In this document: one piece after another, positions 16,181-23,747 of the stretch | Layout: each line of letters starts with the position of its first letter | How positions within the stretch are numbered: position 1 is the first letter of the stretch | Origin: Oscillospiraceae bacterium | GTDB lineage: Bacteria; Bacillota; Clostridia; Monoglobales; WRAG01 | DNA length: 39,416 bases | Direction of reading: 5' to 3' | Assembly (NCBI GenBank): GCA_009780345.1 | Contig: WRAG01000022.1 | Location: forward strand, 1 to 39,416 | Made by a program: the position numbers and the translations under genes | Notes under the pieces: generated by a model | The model's input: the letters and a program-made list of their open reading frames with translations, nothing else | Database searches by the model: none | What the model was told of the DNA's origin: nothing

Positions 16181-18098
16181 ATTGCTTCACCAACTTCTCT
16201 GCGATTGACTTCGCGTCCAATTCGTACTTCTCTAAAATTTCCAAAGTTTCGCCCTGCTCTATAAACTTGTCGGGGAAGGCAAATTTTTGCACATTTCGTT
16301 TGAGCTGCGCCTCGACATAGCTTCCGAAGCCGCCAATTTCGGTGTTATCTTCGAGAGTTGCGATAATTTTGCAGTCTTTCGCGCATTTCTCGATTAATTC
16401 AACATCAAGCGGCTTCGCAAATCGCGCGTTTATTACCGCCGCCGAAATTCCGCGCGATTGCAAGATTTCCGCAGTAACAAGCGCGGTTTGCAGCATTGTT
16501 CCGAGAGAAATTATCAGAATGTCAGCTCCGGTGCGGATTAAAGTACCTTTGCCGTATTCTAATGGCGCTTCTTTGCTATCTGCGCTTTGCTCTCTGCCAT
16601 CCGAGCGAGGATAGCGAATCGCGACCGGCGAATCCATTTTATCTATCGCGAAGTCGAGCATTTGGGCAAGTTCTTCCTTGCTCGCCGGGGCAAGAATCGT
16701 CATATCCGGGATATGCAAAAGGTAGGATAAATCGTACAACCCTTGGTGCGTCTCGCCGTCCTTGCCGACGCAGCCCGCGCGGTCGATGGCGAAAACAACA
16801 TGCTGATTAGAAAGCGCGACATCGTGCAAAATCTGGTCGTATGCGCGTTGCAGAAACGTCGAATACACCGCAACCACAGGAACCATCCCATTCGATGCCA
16901 TTCCTGCCGCCAAAGTAACCATATGTTGCTCGGCAATTCCGACATCGACAAATCGGTCGGGGAATTTCTTCGCGAACTTCGCAAGCCCTGTTCCGTCAGG
17001 CATTGCGGCAGTTATCGCGGCGACTTTTTCATTTGTTTCGGCGATGGTACATAGTGTGTCGCCGAAAGTGTCAGAAAAACTTTGTTCGGCGGGGAAAACT
17101 TCTCCTGTTTTGGCGTCAAACGCGCCGATTCCATGGAATTTGTCGGGATTTTCTTCCGCGAACTTATACCCTTTTCCCTTTGTCGTCAAAACATGTACCA
17201 ATACAGGTTTGTTAAGCCTTACGGCGCGGCGCAAAACTCGAATAAGCTTTTTTGTATTATGCCCGTCAATCGGCCCTAAATATTGCAAGCCAAAATTTTT
17301 AAACATACTTTTGTCGGTCAGCAATTTTTTCAAAAGCATCTTTACGTTGTGGATAAGGGTTTGCAGCGGTTTTCCGATCAACGGAATTTGGGTGAACAAA
17401 GATTTAACGTCGGCGTTAATATTACGATAGCGCGGATTTTTGCGGATTTTGTTCAAATACCGCGCGACACCCCCGACGTTTTGCGAAATGCTCATTCCGT
17501 TGTCGTTCAACACGACAATCATCGGGACATCGGCGTTTCCCGCGTGGTTTAACGCTTCAAATGCCATTCCGCCGGTAAGCGCGCCGTCGCCGATGATTCC
17601 AATTATATGACGTCCGTCATTAGGGTCCGCCCGGCGGGCGACCGGGACGTTTCCCGGACCCTCATTAAATTCAAATCCGCTGTGCGGATTTGCCGCTTGT
17701 TTCGATAGTTTTTCCGCCATTGCCATTCCGAGGGCGGCGGAGATTGAGGTTGAACTATGTCCGGTACTAAAACTGTCGTATTCACTTTCGGCGGGCTTGG
17801 GAAAGCCGCTTATTCCGCCGAATTTTCGAAGAGTTTGGAACTTGTCCCGTCTTCCTGTCAAAATCTTATGCACATATGATTGGTGCCCCACATCCCACAC
17901 GATTTTATCGGTCGGTAAATCGAACGCCAAATGAAGCGCAATCGTAAGTTCCACCACACCTAAGTTAGACGCCAAATGCCCGCCGGTTTTGGATACGTTC
18001 TCGATTAAGAATTCACGTATTTCGGCGGGTAATTTACGCAACTGCTCTTTATTCAGTTTTTTTAAATCCTGCGGATCGTTTATCTCATATAAACTCAT
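16170..18098 (-). CDS. dxs: 1-deoxy-D-xylulose-5-phosphate synthase
   Basis: Thiamine-diphosphate enzyme that condenses pyruvate and glyceraldehyde 3-phosphate at the entry of the MEP pathway. It has 642 residues. The N-terminal half has DVGHQSYVHKILTGR and IIGDGALTGGMAFEALNHAG (diphosphate and metal binding). The C-terminal half has the transketolase pyrimidine domain with DVGIAEQHMVTLAAGMA and GCVGKDGETHQGLYD. Oddity: between MAEKLS and IIGIIGDG the usual short loop is replaced by about 27 extra residues (PHSGFEFNEG..VARRADPNDG) encoded by three consecutive DNA palindromes. The reading frame stays open. ATGA overlap with oapA upstream and overlap with tlyA downstream indicate an operon. Confidence 0.97.
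   Translation of the reverse strand: MSLYEINDPQDLKKLNKEQLRKLPAEIREFLIENVSKTGGHLASNLGVVELTIALHLAFDLPTDKIVWDVGHQSYVHKILTGRRDKFQTLRKFGGISGFPKPAESEYDSFSTGHSSTSISAALGMAMAEKLSKQAANPHSGFEFNEGPGNVPVARRADPNDGRHIIGIIGDGALTGGMAFEALNHAGNADVPMIVVLNDNGMSISQNVGGVARYLNKIRKNPRYRNINADVKSLFTQIPLIGKPLQTLIHNVKMLLKKLLTDKSMFKNFGLQYLGPIDGHNTKKLIRVLRRAVRLNKPVLVHVLTTKGKGYKFAEENPDKFHGIGAFDAKTGEVFPAEQSFSDTFGDTLCTIAETNEKVAAITAAMPDGTGLAKFAKKFPDRFVDVGIAEQHMVTLAAGMASNGMVPVVAVYSTFLQRAYDQILHDVALSNQHVVFAIDRAGCVGKDGETHQGLYDLSYLLHIPDMTILAPASKEELAQMLDFAIDKMDSPVAIRYPRSDGREQSADSKEAPLEYGKGTLIRTGADILIISLGTMLQTALVTAEILQSRGISAAVINARFAKPLDVELIEKCAKDCKIIATLEDNTEIGGFGSYVEAQLKRNVQKFAFPDKFIEQGETLEILEKYELDAKSIAEKLVKQYEQ
17607..17691. repeat. 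Palindromic insertion inside the dxs reading frame
   Basis: Three adjacent palindromes lie in the coding sequence: ATGACG/CGTCAT (17607-17620), AGGGTCCG/CGGACCCT (17622-17662) and AAATCCGC/GCGGATTT (17673-17691). TCATTA occurs at 17617 and again at 17662, a 45-base (15-codon) spacing, as if it were a target duplication. The segment matches the extra loop in Dxs and keeps the frame. Confidence 0.75.
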
Positions 18099-18652
18099 CG
18101 TTTTTTCTTCCTTTTAAATACGCTAATCACTTTCGCGGTAAAGTATGTAATCTCGTTTGCGTAATCAACCGAATATTTGGTCGCCACCGCGTTGCTTCCA
18201 ACCGACAAAGCCGCAACCGTTCCCATTAAACCCAACGTTATCGCCATGGCATTTAGCGCGGGATACGCCGCCACAAGCCTAACTGACAGAAACGCCGCGC
18301 TTGATCCGCTTACGATTCCGCAAATTCCGCCGATAATGTCGCAGCAGAAGTTTGAAACTTTGTCACGATTTTTAAGTATTGCGAGCGCTTCTTTCGCGCC
18401 TTTTACTTTGCGCGCCGCCATCGAGTGAAACGGAACTTCGTCCGCCGCCATTGCCGCCATTCCTATCATTCCGACCAATACTCCGAAAAATATTATAAAT
18501 ATTAGGACGATAACCTTAATTATAATGCTGACGTCTTCTAACATAACCGACGAGCCCGCGTTAAATATAGTCGATAAAACAAAAGTGAACAGGACAGCCT
18601 GTATCACCCATTTGATATTGCTATTATTTGATTTTTTCTTATTTTTTTGCAT
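18095..18652 (-). CDS. oapA: OLE-associated membrane protein OapA
   Basis: 185-residue membrane protein with a basic N-terminus (QKNKKKSNN), four hydrophobic segments (about residues 15-38, 43-70, 105-130, 135-160), a charged conserved-looking stretch MAADEVPFHSMAARKVKGAKEA between the second and third, and a basic tail KRKKKR. OapA is the membrane partner of OLE RNA and is normally encoded directly 3' of it. Here the gene begins about 30 bases after the RNA and overlaps dxs by four bases. The ATG at 18652 follows GGAGG by five bases; the ATG at 18673 lies upstream of that site. The call rests on membrane topology, length and position next to the predicted RNA. Confidence 0.85.
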   Translation of the reverse strand: MQKNKKKSNNSNIKWVIQAVLFTFVLSTIFNAGSSVMLEDVSIIIKVIVLIFIIFFGVLVGMIGMAAMAADEVPFHSMAARKVKGAKEALAILKNRDKVSNFCCDIIGGICGIVSGSSAAFLSVRLVAAYPALNAMAITLGLMGTVAALSVGSNAVATKYSVDYANEITYFTAKVISVFKRKKKR

Positions 18653-18679
18653 ATGTTCCTCCGAAAAACACATTAAAAG

Positions 18680-19322
18680 GGGTAGTAATGAGAAGAAATC
18701 TTACGTCTTAGGTTCGGTTGGATTTCCCAAAGGCATACCCCGCGTCGCCGACAAGGGCAGTTTCCTTTTAAACGCCTTTAAGCCATGTCGCCAATGACTT
18801 GACCGAATTACCACTTAGTACGTACTGCAATCTTCTCAATACCTGCATTTTCATGCAACAGTCTAGGAAATTTCTTCATAAGTCACAGATAATTCTTAGT
18901 CTCTTTTGCAAATATGGTTTCAAACAGCAATGACAGCGAACTATAGGTACCGATAGTTTGCTGCCTGTCCGTTATCCTCCGATATCCACCTCAAGACAGG
19001 CTACGCTGCTCACAGCACTCAGCGGCAAAACGCCGCCTTAAAACGTACCGCAAAACAGGTTTCATCCCGCAACGTGCCGGTTTCCCTTTATAAGCGCTAA
19101 GTTCCTCACGGAACTACCTTCTTATAAGAGGTACTCCTGCACTAATACAGGTCTCCACGGAAAAGGGGTCAACGCCCGCATGCCATTGCGGATCGCCCCT
19201 AAACCTTAACCCCCAGCACGCACCCAAAGCTGGGCGCAATAAGCACGCACAAGGGACTTCATCGATATGCCCGACGACGGGTTTTTAGGCTCCGCCTTAG
19301 GATATTACTGTGACTGACTAGA
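18680..19322 (-). ncRNA. ole: OLE RNA (ornate large extremophilic RNA)
   Basis: About 640 bases with no plausible gene. They lie between ispA/DUF212 upstream and oapA-dxs-tlyA downstream on the same strand, which is the known neighbourhood of OLE, a roughly 600-base RNA of mainly anaerobic or extremophilic Firmicutes that joins OapA at the membrane. Local structure seen on the minus strand: CCCG/CGGG (19271-19282); CGCCCA..TGGGTGCG near 19220-19237; CCGCA..TGCGG near 19172-19191; AGTTCC-GTGA-GGAACT (19100-19115); CCTGTC..GACAGG (about 18963-19001); AACTAT..ATAGTT (about 18940-18959); TGCAT-GAAA-ATGCA (about 18843-18856); AAAGGC..GCCTTT; and GAAATC..GATTTC near the 3' end. Ends are approximate. 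No clear promoter was found between it and element F. Confidence 0.9.
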
Positions 19323-19603
19323 ATACTGCACCCCCGTTTTGCGCCTGTCGGCGCGGGTTTAAAAACTATTTCAAGGTATGCCCTGAGGGCATTAAGGTCG
19401 TCAAGGGTATTATCGAATACCCTCGACACACCCCGAAAAACTTTTAAAAAAGTTTTATCAAAACAGGCGACGCACACGCGCTATGGCGCTATTGTGACCG
19501 CGCCGCTATAAAGATGTGCAAACATCTACGTATCAGTTAAGTGCCTACGGCGGCAAAAGCCGCATACTCGACTGAAACAGTGCTATATCTCGCTAGTCTT
19601 TCC

Positions 19604-19670
19604 CGACTCCCGTTGGTCGCTGGATAATTCGACTACAGCTTACAAAATACGCAAGCTAAGTCTCATTTAC
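19604..19670 (+). repeat. Nested 66-base module (CGACTCCCGTTGG type), copy 1
   Basis: It splits the TCTTTCC-GCGAACGCGG junction that is continuous in copies A and E, adding about 66 bases that begin CGACTCCCGTTGGTCGC and end near CTCATTTAC. A copy of about 90 percent identity by eye is at 39203-39269, in the same orientation and at the same junction of copy H. Confidence 0.8.
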
Positions 19671-19761
19671 CGCGAACGCGGTTCGCTAACTTCTGTCGCC
19701 CTCATGCCAGACGGGGCACCCGCCCGTTCTTTGGGTGGGTCGGCGGCATAGTTGCGACGGT

Positions 19762-19836
19762 TGGCATAAAGCTCTTAGCAGTTTACTGCTTAGAGATTTA
19801 GACCTCCGAAGTGCTTTTTGCGAGGAGTTTCAGCTT
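19762..19836 (-). repeat. Nested 74-base module (AAGCTGAAACTCC type), copy 2
   Basis: Inverted near-identical copy of 10092-10165 at the corresponding position of element F, between the CAACCGTCGC segment and CTTTTGCCGTC. The differences are mostly in the CTCC..GGAG loop. Confidence 0.8.
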
Positions 19837-20047
19837 CTTTTGCCGTCAAAGTTTTTCGGGGTTTGTTAAGGGTGTTCGATAACACCCTTGACGACCTTTT
19901 GCCCTAGGGCATACCCTAAATAGGGTTTAAGCCCGCACCGCAAGTGCAAACACCCTAAAAATCATACCACAAACTCCTCAAAACCGCAACCGCATAATAA
20001 AAAATTTACAAAATTTGCAAAATATTTATCTTTTATCGCCATCTCTT

Positions 20048-20506
20048 CTAAATCGTCGTCATGGGCATAAGAACCGCGACGATTACTCCCAAAACCGCGC
20101 CGGCAAAAACCTCGACCGGCGTATGTCCAAGCAGCTCTTTCAGTTTAATTTGCTTTCTAAGTGGATCTTTTTCATTCCACGCTTCGACAATCGCGTTAAT
20201 CATTTCGGCTTGCTTGCCCGCTGCGCGGCGGATTCCCGACGCATCGTACATTACGATAAGCGAAAGCGCCGCGGTAATCGCGAACGCCGGTGAATCGAAG
20301 CCCGCAACGCGTCCGACCGACACGCTAAGCGCCGCAACTATCGCCGAGTGGGAAGACGGCATTCCGCCGGGGCCCATAAATCGCCCGATATTAAATTTTC
20401 GCTCGCGAATACACACGATCAACCCTTTTAGGATACAAGAAATTGCCCACGCCAAAAATGTGGCGATAAGCACGCTATTATTCGATATTTGTTCAAAAAA
20501 ATCCAT
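20048..20506 (-). CDS. Divergent PAP2 family (DUF212) membrane protein
   Basis: 152-residue membrane protein with motifs of the DUF212 branch of PAP2 phosphatases: GPGGMPSSHSAIVAAL, MYDASGIRRAAGKQAE and LLGHTPVEVFAGAVLG. The Ser-Ser-His and final His correspond to PAP2 catalytic positions, so it may dephosphorylate a lipid-linked phosphate; the substrate is unknown. Its ATG shares one base with the ispA stop. It is the last protein gene before the OLE RNA, which fits a lipid or isoprenoid connection, but that link is inference. Confidence 0.9.
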   Translation of the reverse strand: MDFFEQISNNSVLIATFLAWAISCILKGLIVCIRERKFNIGRFMGPGGMPSSHSAIVAALSVSVGRVAGFDSPAFAITAALSLIVMYDASGIRRAAGKQAEMINAIVEAWNEKDPLRKQIKLKELLGHTPVEVFAGAVLGVIVAVLMPMTTI

Positions 20507-21405
20507 CAGTTTTCTCGCTCCAATAGGTATTTTGTAAGTTCTATCAAAAATTCCGCCTTATCGCCGAAGTATGATACATAATCGATTGCTTCGGCGGTAA
20601 GTTTTTCAAGCATTTCAGCCGCGCCGTCAAGTCCAAGAACCGTGACGAACGTAGCTTTGCCGCGTTCGATGTCCATTCCGACGTTTTTGCCCAAACTCTC
20701 GGCGTCGCCGATAAGGTCGAGGATATCGTCTTTGATTTGGAAAGCGAGACCTAATTGTTGAGCAAAAATTATAATTTTGTCAATCTCTTCACTTTCACAA
20801 TCTGCGCCTGCTATAATCGCGCCAATCCTCGCCGATTCCTTGATTAAACACCCTGTTTTTAAATCAACCATATTTTCAAGGTCTTCTTGGGTAACACTAC
20901 CATCCCCGCCCTCGTATTTCATATCCAAAACTTGCCCGCCTATCATTCCCATTGGACCTATGGCACTTGACATGAAATAGATTATTTCGACTATATCTTT
21001 TGCAGGCACATTGTCGCAACTCGCCATAATTCCAAATGCCTCGGTCAACAATGCGTCACCCGCAAGCACCGCAATCGCCTCGCCGAACACCTTATGACAG
21101 GTCGGTTTCCCCCGCCGCATATCGTCGTTATCCATACACGGCAAATCGTCATGGATAAGCGAGTATGTATGTATCATCTCAATCGCCGTGGCGAAAGGAA
21201 GCGCCGCTTCAACGTCGCCGCCGAGCATATCGCAAACCGCAAGCGTCAATATTGGTCGAATTCGTTTGCCGCCGGCACTTAGGCTGTACGCCATTGCTTC
21301 GTTTATTACTTTTCCGTCGAATTCATCGGGAATAAAGCAATGGTTATCAAGTTCCGCTTCAATCATATTGCGATACCGGTTCATCTGTTTTATAAATTGT
21401 TCCAT
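20506..21405 (-). CDS. ispA: Polyprenyl (farnesyl) diphosphate synthase
   Basis: Condenses isopentenyl diphosphate with allylic diphosphates; the short-chain IspA type is expected from context. The 299-residue all-alpha protein has the first Asp-rich motif LIHDDLPCMDNDDMRRGKPT (about residues 80-99), GGKRIRP near residue 47, and the second Asp-rich motif FQIKDDILDLIGD (about 217-229). Two residues between the Asp of the first motif are typical of bacterial FPP synthases. Start supported by GAGGAG. It shares one base with the DUF212 gene and follows xseB by 72 bases. Confidence 0.95.
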   Translation of the reverse strand: MEQFIKQMNRYRNMIEAELDNHCFIPDEFDGKVINEAMAYSLSAGGKRIRPILTLAVCDMLGGDVEAALPFATAIEMIHTYSLIHDDLPCMDNDDMRRGKPTCHKVFGEAIAVLAGDALLTEAFGIMASCDNVPAKDIVEIIYFMSSAIGPMGMIGGQVLDMKYEGGDGSVTQEDLENMVDLKTGCLIKESARIGAIIAGADCESEEIDKIIIFAQQLGLAFQIKDDILDLIGDAESLGKNVGMDIERGKATFVTVLGLDGAAEMLEKLTAEAIDYVSYFGDKAEFLIELTKYLLEREN

Positions 21406-21477
21406 AAAATTACGCTCCTCGCGGGGTTTTGTTCGCGCTTATTTCAGCGCGGGAAGGGTGCAGGCTTGCCTGCTTTA

Positions 21478-21852
21478 TCATAATTCGTCAAATCCCATCA
21501 TCGATTGCTGCGGCACGTCCGGCTCCGGTGGAGCGTCGGCGTCTGATACAGGCGGTTCCGTGAATTCCGGCTCTTTCGCCTGAACTTTAGGCGGTTCCGG
21601 TTTAGCGGGTGCAGATTCCGCCTCTGCATCCGTCATTGGAACTTCTTCCATCACCCCGGTAGACTTGTTTTGTATCAGCATATTAATTTTCTGCTCGGCA
21701 TTGTCGAGTTGGGCGTTGCACGATTTAGCAAGTCCGACGCCCTTTTCGAATAGCACTAAAAGCTGATCGAGCGACACGTCGCCGCCCTCCAACTGCCGAA
21801 CCACATCTTCCAATTCCTTGATATTTTGCTCGAAATTTATCGTTTTATCCAT
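21478..21852 (-). CDS. xseB: Exodeoxyribonuclease VII small subunit with extended tail
   Basis: Partner of XseA in exonuclease VII. The first 70 residues are the standard helical subunit (INFEQNIKELEDVVRQLEGG, LDQLLVLFEKGVGLAKSCNAQLDNAEQKI). The remaining 50 or so are rich in Pro, Glu, Ala and Asp (PAKPEPPKVQAKEPE...), making 124 residues where about 75-85 is usual. The ATG at 21852 has GGAG nine bases upstream. Element G lies between xseA and xseB, which are normally adjacent. Confidence 0.92.
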   Translation of the reverse strand: MDKTINFEQNIKELEDVVRQLEGGDVSLDQLLVLFEKGVGLAKSCNAQLDNAEQKINMLIQNKSTGVMEEVPMTDAEAESAPAKPEPPKVQAKEPEFTEPPVSDADAPPEPDVPQQSMMGFDEL

Positions 21853-21889
21853 TTGTAGCAACTCCTGTTTTTAATTTCAAATTTTGTAT

Positions 21890-22110
21890 GAACACTGTTT
21901 CAGTCGAGAGCGACTATAGCTTACTTTCATTTCCGCCAAGCGGGGTACCCGCGCGTTTTTGGCGTGGGTCGCAGGCGGTCATCTACGTTTTTGGTAAAAC
22001 TTTTTCTGAAAAAGTTTTTTGGGGTTTGTTAAGGGTATTCAATAATACTCTTGACGGTCTTAATGCCCTCAGGGCATACCCTAATAAGGTTTTAAGTCCG
22101 CGCCGCAAGG
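21890..22110. repeat. Intergenic composite element copy G (right half)
   Basis: Half element: a GTTTCAGTCGAGAGCGAC start, the GCGGGGTACCCGCG segment, GTAAAACTTTTTC..GAAAAAGTTTTTTGGGG, the stem GTTAAGGGTATT/AATACTCTTGAC (22028-22055), TTAATGCCCTCAGGGCATA, and the AAGGTTTTAAGTCCGCGCCGC end. It sits inside the xseA-xseB operon and ends at the xseA stop codon. Confidence 0.8.
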
Positions 22111-22113
22111 CAT

Positions 22114-23316
22114 CTATATCACTTTTTTCACTTCGCAAATTGCGATTCCGTCTTTTAGCACAACGTCAAGTGTGTCGCCGGTTTTCAACTGCTTTGCCGA
22201 CTTGACAAGCTCACCGTTCGGCGATTTCACCGCCGCGTAACCGCGGGTCATAACGTTAAGCGGGCTTAGCGCGTCTAACTTTGACGTGTTAAGCAAAAAT
22301 TGCTGCCGCTTCTTTGTAATCAAACCTTGCGCCGCGTTTTCGAAGTGCTTTTGTATGTTATCAAGCAGCACTCGACGCTCGTCAATCTTTATCGCGGGAT
22401 TTCGCATAATCGGCTTGTCGGTGATACTTTCGATTCTTGTTCGCCGCGATTGCAACCACTGCCGCGCGCAGAACAGTATGCGCGAGTGGGTTGTTCCGAT
22501 TCGCTCGGACAGCTCGATTTGCGACGGCACAACTAATTCCGCCGCGGCGGACGGTGTCGGCGCGCGCATATCGGCGACAAAATCGGCGATTGTGAAGTCA
22601 ACTTCGTGACCCACCGCCGAAACGATTGGAATTTCACTTCCGAATATCGCGCGGGCGACGATTTCTTCGTTAAACGCCCATAAATCTTCAATCGAGCCTC
22701 CGCCTCGCCCGACAATTAAGACGTCTGCGGCGTTATTTTCATTAAACCAATGAATTGCCTCGGAAATTTGCGCCGATGCGCCTTCGCCCTGTACCAGCAC
22801 GGGGTAGAGCAACACGTCGGCGCACTTAAAGCGGCGCGATAGTATGTTTAAAACGTCACGAACCGCCGCGCCTGTTGACGCGGTAACGATTCCGACTTTT
22901 TTCGGATATTTCGGCAACGGCTTTTTGTGTCGTTCGTCAAACAAGCCCTCGTCAGCAAGTTTCGCCTTTAGCTGCTCATACGCCATATGAAGCGCGCCAA
23001 CGCCGTCAGGCTGCATACCGTCGATGTAAAGCTGATACTGCCCGTCCCGCTCGTACACCGCAACTCGTCCGTGGGCGATAATTTTCATTCCGTTTTGCGG
23101 CGTGAATTGCAATTTCCCTGCCGAACCTTTAAACATCACCGCCCGCAAAACGCCGGCGTCATCTTTCAGCGACATATACATATGCCCCGACGTGTGCAGC
23201 TTAAAGTTGGAAATCTCGCCTTTGACAATAATGTCACGGAGATGTTTGTCCGCTTCGAATATAGATTTTATGTAGGTGTTAACCTGACTGACGGTGAAAA
23301 AAACGCGCTCTTCCAT
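22114..23316 (-). CDS. xseA: Exodeoxyribonuclease VII large subunit
   Basis: Catalytic subunit of exonuclease VII, which degrades single-stranded DNA in either direction. The 400-residue protein has an N-terminal OB-fold (VSQVNTYIKSIFEADKHLRDIIVKGEISNFK, residues 1-100) and the catalytic domain with VGIVTASTGAAVRDVLNIL, RGGGSIEDLWAFNEE, PIVSAVGHEVDFTIADFVAD and RAPTPSAAAEL. A coiled-coil C-terminal part follows. The ATG shares its A with the nusB stop (TAATG), so the two are translationally coupled; GGAGG is just upstream. Confidence 0.96.
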   Translation of the reverse strand: MEERVFFTVSQVNTYIKSIFEADKHLRDIIVKGEISNFKLHTSGHMYMSLKDDAGVLRAVMFKGSAGKLQFTPQNGMKIIAHGRVAVYERDGQYQLYIDGMQPDGVGALHMAYEQLKAKLADEGLFDERHKKPLPKYPKKVGIVTASTGAAVRDVLNILSRRFKCADVLLYPVLVQGEGASAQISEAIHWFNENNAADVLIVGRGGGSIEDLWAFNEEIVARAIFGSEIPIVSAVGHEVDFTIADFVADMRAPTPSAAAELVVPSQIELSERIGTTHSRILFCARQWLQSRRTRIESITDKPIMRNPAIKIDERRVLLDNIQKHFENAAQGLITKKRQQFLLNTSKLDALSPLNVMTRGYAAVKSPNGELVKSAKQLKTGDTLDVVLKDGIAICEVKKVI

Positions 23317-23747
23317 TATGATTCACCTCCGAGGCTTGCCTCGTCCGGTTCGGCGCGAACGCCTTCCAAAATTCCGTTTATAAACGGAATCGCCTCTTCG
23401 CCCTCGAACTTTTTCGACACTTCCAGCGCTTCGGATATCGAAACCAAAACGGGGATATCGTCAAAATACAGCATCTCGCAAATAGCAAGCCGCAAAATTG
23501 CCAAACTTACCATTGAAATCCTGTCTTTCTTCCAATTTTTCGAATATTTTTCGATTGTTTCATCGATTTTTTCTTTATTCGAAATAAACCGCTCGCAAAT
23601 CCGGCGGATATATTCCTCTTGATCACCAATTTTTTCGCGGCTCGCAAAGAAATCGTCTAATATTTCATCTAAATTATCGCGGAATTCCTGCTGAAACAGT
23701 ATAATAAAAGTTTCTTCCCGCGCTTGTCTTCGGTTAATAAGTCTCAC
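23316..23747 (-). CDS. nusB: Transcription antitermination factor NusB
   Basis: Small helical RNA-binding factor for rRNA antitermination. Family features are the N-terminal RRQAREETFIILFQQEF, a middle helical stretch, and FINGILEGV near the C-terminus. The start is uncertain: GTG at 23747 gives 143 residues but overlaps the GAGGAG site. ATT at 23738 is spaced eight bases from that site and would place the first residue just before NRRQAREE, where the family normally begins. The gene overlaps the asp23 stop and the xseA start. Confidence 0.93.
   Translation of the reverse strand: MRLINRRQAREETFIILFQQEFRDNLDEILDDFFASREKIGDQEEYIRRICERFISNKEKIDETIEKYSKNWKKDRISMVSLAILRLAICEMLYFDDIPVLVSISEALEVSKKFEGEEAIPFINGILEGVRAEPDEASLGGES

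Larger units (their letters stand above)
19335..19960. repeat. Intergenic composite element copy F (both ends present)
   Basis: About 620 bases with roughly 100-base imperfect inverted ends. Left: GCGCCTGTCGGCGC, TATGCCCTGAGGGCAT, GTCAAGGGTATT/AATACCCTCGAC (19400-19427), CCCCGAAAAACTTTT. Right, inverted: CAAAGTTTTTCGGGG, the stem GTTAAGGGTGTT/AACACCCTTGAC (19865-19892), GCCCTAGGGCATACCCT, AAGCCCGCACCGCAAGTGC. Two nested modules sit at 19604-19670 and 19762-19836. The block separates the DUF212 gene from the OLE RNA. The remaining bases up to 20047 are AT-rich and show no gene. Confidence 0.85.

Noticed and set aside
18680-19322. tmRNA, RNase P RNA, 6S RNA or a group II intron for the gene-free structured stretch
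   Set aside because: Length, neighbours and the adjacent OapA-like gene fit OLE; no tRNA-like ends, tag frame, RNase P core or intron domain V were seen.
21888-22205. Short frames inside the intergenic elements that share a peptide like KVFWGLxRVFNNTLDxLNALRAY
   Set aside because: The likeness comes from the repeated DNA. Frames occur in either orientation, break at each stem variant and lack ribosome binding sites.
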